This document shows positions 1 through 7,008 of a stretch of DNA of 8,985 bases, piece after piece (the stretch's first letter is position 1; the number at the start of each line of letters is the position of its first letter). The DNA comes from Planctomycetaceae bacterium. Its GTDB lineage: Bacteria > Planctomycetota > Planctomycetia > Pirellulales > UBA1268. The notes beneath the pieces were generated by a model. It worked only from the letters and a program-made list of their open reading frames with translations, was not told the origin of the DNA and ran no database searches. The stretch lies in contig JAUWWJ010000046.1 in the NCBI GenBank assembly GCA_030616935.1, forward strand, positions 1 through 8,985. Direction: 5' to 3'. Position numbers and translations under genes: made by a program.

Positions 1-30
1 AATGACCCGGCTTCGTTCGTAACAGCGTGA
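1..30 (+). other. possible 3' end of an upstream coding region
   Basis: The first reading frame is open from the window edge to a TGA at 28-30 (last residues NDPASFVTA). The second frame is also open, to a TAA at 20-22, so the frame in use cannot be decided from so short a stretch. By gene order in b6-type complexes an upstream Rieske iron-sulfur gene would be natural here, but nothing visible in these ten codons identifies one. Confidence 0.2.
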
Positions 31-41
31 CAATAATACAA

Positions 42-55
42 CTCGCCAAGGCGAG
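42..55 (+). terminator. small inverted repeat before the cytochrome b6 gene
   Basis: CTCGCC and GGCGAG form a perfect inverted repeat around two A bases, in practice a 5-bp stem with a 4-base loop. The T run that follows is short (CACTTTTAA). It could be a weak terminator of an upstream gene or a leader structure of the operon. The stem is short, so this is a tentative call. Confidence 0.25.
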
Positions 56-87
56 CACTTTTAACTTACTAACTTGGGCTGCACTCA

Positions 88-861
88 ATGGCCATTGGTG
101 AAACAATCCGAAATTCGCAAATTTGGAAAAGTATCTTTCGTCATCCGATGCCGTTAGATCGTCGGAATCGAATTGTCGTCATGCTGACGAACTTTTTCCT
201 CCACCTTCATCCGGTTTCGATTAAGAAGCAGGGAATTGCACTTTCTTTTACGTGGTGCATGGGCGGAGTCACCTTTTTCCTTTTCCTTGTTGAAACGGTA
301 ACGGGCGTGCTTTTAATGTTTTATTACCGTCCAACGCTTGAGTGGGCGTATAACGACATCCTCGCGCTTCGCGACGTTACGAGCCTCGGCATCCTCCGGG
401 AATTGCATAGGTGGGGTGCGCACGCAATGGTCATCACAACATGGCTGCATATGTATCGTGTGTTCCTGACTGGTAGTTATAAACCTCCACGAGAATTCAA
501 TTGGGTGATCGGAGTCATTCTACTGTTACTCACTCTCCTGCTGTCTTTTACTGGATATTTGCTTCCATGGGACCAGTTGGCAATCTGGGCTATCACCGTT
601 GGTTCGAATATGGCACGTGCCACGCCAATCCTTGGGTATGAAGGGCCTGGCCAGCAACTCTTAACTATTGGTGGTATAGACATGATTACAGATGGATCTG
701 ATGCCCGGTTTGGTCTGCTTGGTGCACGATTTGTCGGTGAAGAAACCTTAAATCGGTTTTATGTGCTGCACTGCATTGCTATTCCGCTGGCAGCCGCACT
801 TTTAATGGCAATTCATTTCTGGAGAGTTCGTAAAGACGGTGGTATTAGTGGTCCTCTGTAA
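88..861 (+). CDS. cytochrome b6-type subunit of a b6f/bc-like complex
   Basis: This is the diheme membrane subunit of a quinol-oxidising Rieske/cytochrome b complex, 257 residues against about 215 in plant and cyanobacterial PetB. Four transmembrane segments are visible at about 53-80, 104-128, 137-158 and 225-247. Heme b ligands are H107/H121 (13 residues between) and H228/H243 (14 between); the second spacing is typical of cytochrome b6 rather than mitochondrial-type cytochrome b. C57 in WCMGG aligns with Cys35 of spinach b6 (YCLGG), which binds heme c' (ci). Other matches are FYYRPT (78-83), LPWDQ (159-163) and the C-terminal GISGPL. About 20 extra residues lie between PWDQ and the third heme histidine. 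The ATG at 88 is the first start after an in-frame stop at 70-72; no clear Shine-Dalgarno precedes it. The downstream gene supplies the subunit IV-like half, so the complex is split as in b6f. Confidence 0.93.
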   Translation: MAIGETIRNSQIWKSIFRHPMPLDRRNRIVVMLTNFFLHLHPVSIKKQGIALSFTWCMGGVTFFLFLVETVTGVLLMFYYRPTLEWAYNDILALRDVTSLGILRELHRWGAHAMVITTWLHMYRVFLTGSYKPPREFNWVIGVILLLLTLLLSFTGYLLPWDQLAIWAITVGSNMARATPILGYEGPGQQLLTIGGIDMITDGSDARFGLLGARFVGEETLNRFYVLHCIAIPLAAALLMAIHFWRVRKDGGISGPL

Positions 862-863
862 TC

Positions 864-908
864 GAGGAGGATGTTGTGGTGGATAAGACAATAGAGTTTC
901 CCGCTTAA
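864..908 (+). other. strong Shine-Dalgarno followed by a 10-codon micro-ORF
   Basis: GAGGAGG at 864-870 is the best Shine-Dalgarno-like sequence in the first 7 kb. It sits 5 bases before a GTG at 876 that opens a 10-codon reading frame ending at TAA 906-908 (translated VVDKTIEFPA). The true start of the next gene at 940 has only a weak GAAGG at 923-927. The micro-ORF could be a leader that couples translation, a relic of an earlier start, or chance. Confidence 0.2.
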
Positions 909-939
909 GTTTAGTTACGACTGAAGGTAATCGTTCAAA

Positions 940-2265
940 ATGCATTCGAGTGGCTTTTTTCTTAACGATGTCGCTGGGTTCTTAGGCGGTTACTACGTTT
1001 TCCTAGCGATTATGAATGGCATTGCTGCACTCATTTTGTGGCGGAAGAAGGATTCACCAGGATGGGCGCTTGTGTGGTCTGTTTTCGCCGGCATCATGAT
1101 GATCTTGGCGAGTCTTGCCTTGTCTGGGTCAAAATCGATGGTGCCGGTTTTGCCGGCTGCAGCTCGGGGGGTTGTGAACTATCTCTCTGGCCCGGTGGCG
1201 TACACGCTCGGAACAACAGCACTATTTACATGCCTTTTTGTTTTCCGGAAGTTCTTCGTTCAGCCTATGGCTGCTTGGTCTGTGTTTAATTTGACGTTGC
1301 TCCTCCTGGGTTTATCGATGGCAGATGAAAACTTTGCAGCCATTGTGATGAAGCCGGACAACGTGCCGATTGTTGGCCTTGTTTATCTACTAGCGTTTTT
1401 TACGTGGGTGGCAACGAAGCAGGCAGTAGTCAACGACGAACGAATAAAGCAGGGTTTGCCGGTTGTTGAAAAAGAAAATGACGAGAAGGTGCTTGTTTGG
1501 CCAGATTTGGTGTACACGGAATTGATTTGCATGGTCGGTGTGTCTGCCTTGCTTCTTGTTTGGGCGCTCTTCCTTCCCGCGCCTCTTGAAGAGCCGGCTT
1601 CAAGTGTGAAGACACCAAACCCTTCAAAAGCACCTTGGTATTTTCTTGGTCTTCAAGAAATGCTGGTGTACTTCGATCCTTGGTATGCTGGGGTCGTTCT
1701 CCCAAGCCTCGTTGTATTCGGCTTGATGGCGATGCCTTATCTCGACTTCAATAAAAAAGGAAATGGCTATTACTCAATTGAGGAGCGGAAGTTCAGCTAC
1801 CACGTCTATCAGTTCGGCTTTTTTGAGCTATGGATCACTCTGATCATTCTTGGCACCTTCCTAAGAGGGCCCAATTGGAATTTCTTTGGTCCGTTTGAAT
1901 ATTGGACACCGTATAAGGTGGAAGTTCTCAACAATGTTGATCTTCCACAAATGTTTTGGGTCCAGTGGCTTAATCAGCCTCTTCCACGCGCCCCACAAGA
2001 TGCTGGAGTCCTATCACAAATTGGGTTCATATTTTTGAGAGAGGCGCCCGGATTGCTCATTATGGGCGCTTACCTAGTTGCTCTTCCGCCTTTGATGGCC
2101 GTCACAATCTTCCGTGGTTTTTATGCCAAAATGGGCTTCATAAGATACATGGTAATGTCGAATTTGATGCTGTTGATGCTTACTCTTCCGCTCAAAATGA
2201 TCCTCCGCTGGACGGTCAATTTGAAGTACATAATCAGTATCCCGGAGTTTTCGTTGAATTTTTGA
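940..2265 (+). CDS. cytochrome b6f subunit IV-like membrane protein with extra N- and C-terminal helices
   Basis: This is the second half of the cytochrome b core, forming part of the quinol-oxidation pocket with the b6 protein encoded just upstream. It has 441 residues, against about 160 in PetD. The subunit IV-like core covers about 185-310: WPDLVYTE (187-194), a helix, then KAPWYFLGLQE (230-240) at the place of the PEWY loop, a helix ending MPYLD (265-269), and another at about 291-309. No histidine pair suited to heme b and no CXXCH is present, as expected for subunit IV. About five additional hydrophobic segments precede the core (12-35, 41-62, 84-106, 112-128, 143-160) and two follow it (370-395, 402-425). 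The Glu of PEWY is replaced by Pro232, preceded by Ala231. ATG 940 is the first start after an in-frame stop at 928-930. I am sure of the family and less sure what the added helices do. Confidence 0.85.
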   Translation: MHSSGFFLNDVAGFLGGYYVFLAIMNGIAALILWRKKDSPGWALVWSVFAGIMMILASLALSGSKSMVPVLPAAARGVVNYLSGPVAYTLGTTALFTCLFVFRKFFVQPMAAWSVFNLTLLLLGLSMADENFAAIVMKPDNVPIVGLVYLLAFFTWVATKQAVVNDERIKQGLPVVEKENDEKVLVWPDLVYTELICMVGVSALLLVWALFLPAPLEEPASSVKTPNPSKAPWYFLGLQEMLVYFDPWYAGVVLPSLVVFGLMAMPYLDFNKKGNGYYSIEERKFSYHVYQFGFFELWITLIILGTFLRGPNWNFFGPFEYWTPYKVEVLNNVDLPQMFWVQWLNQPLPRAPQDAGVLSQIGFIFLREAPGLLIMGAYLVALPPLMAVTIFRGFYAKMGFIRYMVMSNLMLLMLTLPLKMILRWTVNLKYIISIPEFSLNF

Positions 2266-2319
2266 CTTTTTCAACCTCAAGGCGATTAATTAAGTAGATC
2301 AATCTTCGCGAGCTTATAA

Positions 2320-5300
2320 ATGCCAGCTACAGAAAAAACTTGGCGAGACATGCACGTCCTTCACATCACATTTTGTGTGTTGGCTGTGATGTTATTAATT
2401 GCGACCGTAGTTATGCTTGCTGCGGACCACAATCGCCCGTGGAAAATATATCAGAGAACTTTTCGCGATCTCGAAACGTGGTCGGCGGCGGCGCAAGTTG
2501 ATTCAGAGGACTCATTAGCGTTTAAGGCAAAATCGATTGAGCTGGAGGCTTCTCTGGCCGAAGTTCGAAGGGCGGATCTTGCCCCAGCCTTAGTAACGGA
2601 ATTTCTCGATCGAGCAGGCTCAGTCAAGGAGGACGCGGAGGCCGCTGCGCTTGCAAGAGAAGATGTTAGCCGCTTGCGCGAAGCAGAGGATCCAGATAGT
2701 CGGTTTCAGATCCGAGGCGACTTGCTGCAACGTTTTCAAGACATCGTTGATCGTTCCAGGTTTCGTGAAGACAACCTTGCCGGTAGTTTGAAATTACAGA
2801 AGGCAAATCTTGACAAGCGGCGGGCTGATTATGAGTTGGCCGTTTCTAATGAAGCGGGAGTTTCAAGGCAAACAGAATTGCTAGCTCTAACTGATGAGCA
2901 AAAGAAAAAAGTTACGGATGCAACGCTTGCTTTTCAAGTTGCGAACACACATCGAAAAGAGCTTGCTAATGCATTAAAAAATATTACTGCGACGGAAAAT
3001 GCTGCGGCGAAAAATCTTGCTGACCATCGTCAGTCTTTGACGTTGCTGCGAAAAACTCTTAGCGATCGAGCGCCGAATGCAGGCAAGACGATCTTGGAGT
3101 TGCCTGTACTCGATGCCTTTAATGGCCCATTACGAGTTGATCAGATCTGGCTTCCGAAGTTAACGCTGAACAATAATTTTCGTGATGTTGCTAGGTTTGA
3201 TCGATGCACAACATGCCACCAGGGCATGGCAAAGTCTGCAAAGGGGGCTCCGTCGGAGCCGGCTTACCCGGAAGCCACAATTGTTGAAATTTTGCTTCCG
3301 ACGCCGAATGATCCGCCAGCGTCCGAAGGAGCCGAAACTGAATCGCTTCAGATGGAACGCGCCTTTGGCTTTTCACTTGCGAGCCAAGGATTGTTTCGTG
3401 AGGATTCCCCAACGATTAGTGTTGTTTTGCCCGAATCTCCGGCCGCGATTGCCGGCCTTCAAAGTGGAGATGTAATAACCTCGGTTGGTGGTGGGCGAAC
3501 GTCTGTTCGTGAGCTGGCAGTTGCTGCCTTGCTCGAAAATGTTTCATGGGGCGAGCCTTTGCGTTTAGAAGTTCAGCGAGGTGTCCCTCAGCCATATGCA
3601 ACGCATCCGCGGCTCGACCTTTTTGTGAGCGATTCCAGCCCTCATTCAATGCAGACTTTTGGATGTACTATCTGCCATCAAGGGCAGGGCAGTGCAACAA
3701 GTTTCAAGTGGTCTTCTCACTCACCAAACACGCCGAAGCAGTCTCACGTCTGGCATGATGAATACGGTTGGTTTAACAATCACCACTGGATTTTTCCGAT
3801 GTTGCCGGAAAGGTTCGAAGAATCAAGTTGTTTGAAGTGTCACCATGAGGTTGTGGATCTTGAGCCAAATGAGCGATTTCCGGAGCCTCCAGCGCCTAAG
3901 GTTGTTGCCGGCTACCACTTGATTCGGCAGTACGGTTGTTATGGGTGCCATGAGATCAAAGGGTGGTCAGGTCCGGATCAGAGAGTTGGACCGGATATGC
4001 GACTCGAGCCAAATTATCACGAGGTGGCACAAGCTGTTGCTGTAGATCCAGGTGCACAGGAAATGGATGGCACCTTCAATGATTGGGTAACCGATGTAAT
4101 CTCAAGTCCCGATGGTAATGATGCTCGACAGCGTCTTCGAGCAGCGATTGACGCAGATGCAGCACTTGGTGATGACGCGAAGTTGACTGATCGGACTCAC
4201 GTACTCGCATCTCTATTGAAGACGCCCGAGACGCCCGGCATGTTTCCGAAGGTAGGACCAAGTCTTCGGCATGTTGCTTCGAAAGTTGGCTTTGAGTGGC
4301 TGTACGCTTGGCTTCGGAATCCTCAAGACTTTCGGCCTTCTACAAAAATGCCACGATTCTTTGGGCTATGGGAGCATCTTGAGGGTGCTGGTCTTGAAGA
4401 ATCCGAACGGTATGAGCCTCTCGAAATACGCTCCATGATCGCCTACCTTACGTCGAGTAGCCAGCCGTTTGAGTACATTGAGCCATATCAAGGTATTACG
4501 GCTCCCGCAGATGTGGTTCGTGGTAAAAAGGTTGTGGAAGTTCGGGGATGTCTTGCATGCCATCAGCATGCAGATTTTCCCGCGGCCGAAAGTAACCATG
4601 GCCCGGATCTATCCCGAATTGGTGCGAAAGTTGCAAGTCAACCGAACGGCGTTCGATGGCTCTACAGTTGGCTTCGCAATCCAGCCGCGTATCATCCTCG
4701 AACGATCATGCCGAATGTTTTGCTTGATCCCGTGACGCATGAGGATGGGTCGGTGAGCGATCCGGCCGCGGACGCGGTTGCGTACCTCTTGCAGTCAACA
4801 GAGGGTTGGAAACCAGAAGACATTCCTGCCGCGACAATGTCTGGTGACGAGATAGTTGCACTTGAAGAACTTGCGACGCTCTATCTTGAGGGTAGGTTTC
4901 CAGTGCAAAAGGCATCTGCTGTTCTTCGTGACGGACTCCCCGAGGGCACGACGATTCTTGGAGATGAAGAGGTCTTTGTCGGTCTGGCTGCTGCTGAGCG
5001 TAACGAAGTGCTTCTTAATTATGTTGGTAAGAAAACAATTGGAAAGCTTGCGTGCTATTCATGTCACGACATTCCAGGTTTTGAGGATGCCAAGCCCGCT
5101 GGTGCAGCCCTTGCCGACTGGGGTAGGAAAGACCCTTCAAGGATCGCTTTCGAACAAGTTGTGCAATTTGTGATGAATGACCTTTCTCACGATGGACATC
5201 ACAATGATCCCCACATGGGGATGATGGCGTCGCACCCAGGCTTATCCGATGCTGAAACTCATGACGAGCACGTTGAGGATAGTCACGGACCAAGTAAAGA

Positions 5301-6996
5301 TGGGGATGCAGTTGAAGAAGACGATGTATTTGCGACTGATCTGGCATACGGAGTTGGTGATGAAGGGCATCATATTTCCCCCGAAAGTTTAGACCCTGAC
5401 ACAGGGTACTTTCTTGAAAAGCTGCTTGGGCACGAACGAGAAGGTTTTCTCTGGCAAAAACTGAGACGGCCACGGAGCTACGATTACAAAAAAGTTGAGA
5501 ATAAATCGTACAACGAGCGTTACCGAATGCCGCAGTTCCCGTTTGATGCAAAGCAGCGGGAAAAGGTAATGACTTTTGTTCTCGGTCTCGTCGCCGATCC
5601 TCCAGCCAGTGAATTTGTCTACAAGCCAACACCTCACGAAAAGGCAAGGCTTGATGGCCTTGTGGTAGCTGAACGCTTTAACTGCTCCGGATGTCACACG
5701 CTCCAGATGGACCGTTGGGATCTTGCGTACGAGCCTGAGACGATGGGCGAGCCTCCTGCTTTCAATGACTATCCGTTCTTTAGGGGGCATTTCTCGCCGG
5801 ATCAGGTGCGAGATTCGCTTGAGGTTGATGCTGCTGGTAGGAGACACACGTCGCTCGTTGGTATGCCGATTCTTGATCCTGAAACAGGAAATCCACAACT
5901 AGTTGATGAGGATGGGATTCCTGTCGAGCCAGATGAAGAAGATGTCATTTTTCATCGACCAGTGGCGCTCTGGAAAGATGCTCTTGTCGATGGTGAGACG
6001 AGGCTCGTTGGTGGGCCGAATGTGTTTATTCCCGAAGACGCGATTAAGGCAGGGAAGCACTACCCGGCAAAAGGCGGAGATCTTGCCAGGTTGCTCTTCC
6101 CGGTTGTGATTGAGGATGAGAAGGCAATCAATCCGAATGTCAAGCCGAGCGATGCATGGGGCTGGCTTCCTCCGCCACTTGTGGGTGAAGGTAAGAAGGT
6201 TCAGTCTCCGTGGCTTCACAAGTTCTTTTTGAACCCTCATCCCATTCGGCCAGCGGCTGTCCTCAGGATGCCCAAGTTTAATCTGCAATCGAGCCAGGCT
6301 GCCGCATTAGTGGACTATTTTTCGGCAGTGGATGGGGCAGAGTACCCGTATGTTTATGATCCACGTCTCGATGAGTCGGCAGTTGACATTGCTGAGCAGC
6401 AGCACCCTGGGCACCTCGATGGTGCAATGCGAATAGTTACAAATAATAATTATTGTGTGAAGTGCCATCTGGTTGGTGACTACGCACCACCGGGTAATCC
6501 GAAGGCTCTTGCTCCACAACTCGAGCGAGTTCATGAACGTCTTCGCCCTGACTACGTTCATGGCTGGATAGCAAATCCCAAGAGGTATCTTCCGTATACG
6601 GGAATGCCTGTGAATATCCCGTACGATAAACCGGTTAGCCAGGACCTGTACGTTGGTGACAGTGAGCAACAACTTGGCGCACTGACTGACTTACTTATGC
6701 ACTATGATGATTTCACGAAACGGCAATTCTCTCTAGAGCCATATCTTCCTAAGGCAGCATCGCCTCCTGCTGAAGAGCAAGCCAGTGAGGAATCCGTAGA
6801 GCAAACCCCGGACCTCTCAAAAGTTCCAAAAGCCTCTGACGAACAGGTGAAGGTGGACGATCCGTCGCCAAATGACATTTCCGTAATGAGCGGTACTGGT
6901 GAATCCATTAATGCCAAGAATGCACGCTCTTCGGGATTACCGATTCGTGGTGCAAAGGTTTACAGAACTGTAGCTCAAGTAGAATCTTCACTTTGA
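2320..6996 (+). CDS. membrane-anchored octaheme cytochrome c with PDZ domain (1558 residues)
   Basis: This is a very large periplasmic electron-transfer protein. A single hydrophobic segment (about 12-35) is followed by HNRPWKIYQRTF (37-48), a motif I associate with anchored multiheme cytochromes, and then by a charged, helix-rich stretch to about 250 that looks like a coiled coil. Eight CXXCH heme sites start at Cys 296, 449, 504, 540, 744, 912, 1122 and 1379. Between hemes 1 and 2 lies a PDZ domain (about 345-421). Hemes 4 to 8 each head a cytochrome c module with a later Met-Pro as likely distal ligand (M677, M797, M1070, M1317, M1429). Hemes 1 to 3 lie among many histidines and are probably bis-His. 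A His-rich loop (956-990) and an acidic, Pro/Ser-rich tail (from about 1473) are unusual. The gene sits 54 bases after the subunit IV-like gene, so it likely replaces cytochrome f/c1 as acceptor from the b-type core. No obvious Shine-Dalgarno precedes the ATG; M11 is an alternative start. Confidence 0.9.
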   Translation: MPATEKTWRDMHVLHITFCVLAVMLLIATVVMLAADHNRPWKIYQRTFRDLETWSAAAQVDSEDSLAFKAKSIELEASLAEVRRADLAPALVTEFLDRAGSVKEDAEAAALAREDVSRLREAEDPDSRFQIRGDLLQRFQDIVDRSRFREDNLAGSLKLQKANLDKRRADYELAVSNEAGVSRQTELLALTDEQKKKVTDATLAFQVANTHRKELANALKNITATENAAAKNLADHRQSLTLLRKTLSDRAPNAGKTILELPVLDAFNGPLRVDQIWLPKLTLNNNFRDVARFDRCTTCHQGMAKSAKGAPSEPAYPEATIVEILLPTPNDPPASEGAETESLQMERAFGFSLASQGLFREDSPTISVVLPESPAAIAGLQSGDVITSVGGGRTSVRELAVAALLENVSWGEPLRLEVQRGVPQPYATHPRLDLFVSDSSPHSMQTFGCTICHQGQGSATSFKWSSHSPNTPKQSHVWHDEYGWFNNHHWIFPMLPERFEESSCLKCHHEVVDLEPNERFPEPPAPKVVAGYHLIRQYGCYGCHEIKGWSGPDQRVGPDMRLEPNYHEVAQAVAVDPGAQEMDGTFNDWVTDVISSPDGNDARQRLRAAIDADAALGDDAKLTDRTHVLASLLKTPETPGMFPKVGPSLRHVASKVGFEWLYAWLRNPQDFRPSTKMPRFFGLWEHLEGAGLEESERYEPLEIRSMIAYLTSSSQPFEYIEPYQGITAPADVVRGKKVVEVRGCLACHQHADFPAAESNHGPDLSRIGAKVASQPNGVRWLYSWLRNPAAYHPRTIMPNVLLDPVTHEDGSVSDPAADAVAYLLQSTEGWKPEDIPAATMSGDEIVALEELATLYLEGRFPVQKASAVLRDGLPEGTTILGDEEVFVGLAAAERNEVLLNYVGKKTIGKLACYSCHDIPGFEDAKPAGAALADWGRKDPSRIAFEQVVQFVMNDLSHDGHHNDPHMGMMASHPGLSDAETHDEHVEDSHGPSKDGDAVEEDDVFATDLAYGVGDEGHHISPESLDPDTGYFLEKLLGHEREGFLWQKLRRPRSYDYKKVENKSYNERYRMPQFPFDAKQREKVMTFVLGLVADPPASEFVYKPTPHEKARLDGLVVAERFNCSGCHTLQMDRWDLAYEPETMGEPPAFNDYPFFRGHFSPDQVRDSLEVDAAGRRHTSLVGMPILDPETGNPQLVDEDGIPVEPDEEDVIFHRPVALWKDALVDGETRLVGGPNVFIPEDAIKAGKHYPAKGGDLARLLFPVVIEDEKAINPNVKPSDAWGWLPPPLVGEGKKVQSPWLHKFFLNPHPIRPAAVLRMPKFNLQSSQAAALVDYFSAVDGAEYPYVYDPRLDESAVDIAEQQHPGHLDGAMRIVTNNNYCVKCHLVGDYAPPGNPKALAPQLERVHERLRPDYVHGWIANPKRYLPYTGMPVNIPYDKPVSQDLYVGDSEQQLGALTDLLMHYDDFTKRQFSLEPYLPKAASPPAEEQASEESVEQTPDLSKVPKASDEQVKVDDPSPNDISVMSGTGESINAKNARSSGLPIRGAKVYRTVAQVESSL
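2482..3069 (+). other. predicted coiled-coil stalk of the octaheme cytochrome
   Basis: Residues about 55-250 are rich in Ala, Glu, Lys, Arg, Leu and Asp, with few Gly or Pro and no CXXCH, consistent with long amphipathic helices (for example the segments around 65-85, 150-175 and 205-245). It directly follows the membrane anchor, so it could raise the heme domains above the membrane or drive oligomerisation. This rests on composition only; heptads were not scored. Confidence 0.5.
3352..3582 (+). other. PDZ domain inserted between hemes 1 and 2
   Basis: Residues about 345-421 carry the bacterial PDZ pattern: a carboxylate-binding-loop-like AFGFSLA (348-354), then a beta strand, PESPAAIAGLQSGDVITSVG (371-390), and a closing strand LRLEVQRG (414-421). 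PDZ domains bind C-terminal peptides or exposed strands of partners. It lies between C296-H300 and C449-H453, so it is inside the heme-bearing region rather than at an end. Confidence 0.8.
3907..6639 (+). repeat. five tandem cytochrome c modules (hemes 4-8) in one protein
   Basis: At protein level, five units repeat the order CXXCH, then a WLxxWLRNP-like helix, then Met-Pro. The helix-to-Met segments are W660-M677, W780-M797, F1043-M1070, W1298-M1317 and Y1412-M1429. In modules 4, 5 and 8 the Pro of the helix motif is exactly 9 residues before the Met; module 7 has 11. The distance from first Cys to Met is 137, 53, 158, 195 and 50 residues, so modules 5 and 8 are compact while 4, 6 and 7 carry large insertions between heme site and Met ligand. 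The pattern indicates repeated internal duplication of a class I-like cytochrome c domain. Confidence 0.8.
5185..5289 (+). other. His-rich insertion in the heme 6 module
   Basis: Residues 956-990 hold eight histidines (957, 960, 961, 965, 972, 981, 984, 989), three methionines (966, 968, 969) and many Asp/Glu, followed by another His pair at 1017-1018. The segment lies between heme 6 (C912) and its likely Met ligand (M1070). It could bind copper, zinc or nickel, or be a flexible surface loop. Confidence 0.6.
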
Positions 6997-7001
6997 AAGG
7001 A
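6996..7001 (+). promoter_or_regulatory. Shine-Dalgarno site for the first cupredoxin gene, overlapping the upstream stop
   Basis: AAAGGA overlaps the last base of the octaheme cytochrome stop codon (TGA 6994-6996) and lies 7 bases before the ATG at 7009. With a 12-base gap between the genes, this suggests cotranscription and possible translational coupling of the cytochrome with its likely acceptor. Confidence 0.6.
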
Positions 7002-7008
7002 TTTCAGC

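Noticed and set aside
940..2265. Cytochrome c domain fused to subunit IV, as in Bacillus QcrC
   Set aside because: No CXXCH is present in the protein; the additions are membrane helices, and the heme c groups are in the next gene.
5015..5647. Minus-strand open frame of 210 codons inside the octaheme gene
   Set aside because: It lies fully opposite a well-supported cytochrome gene whose heme motifs continue through the region, its translation shows no domain or membrane pattern, and its composition looks like a reverse reading of the + strand gene.
5389..5898. Minus-strand open frame of 169 codons
   Set aside because: Overlaps another minus-strand frame and lies opposite the heme 6 and 7 modules; no recognisable motif or plausible ribosome site.
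5899..6672. Two further minus-strand frames (129 and 121 codons)
   Set aside because: Both are opposite conserved cytochrome modules and have no family features; best explained as shadows of the + strand gene.
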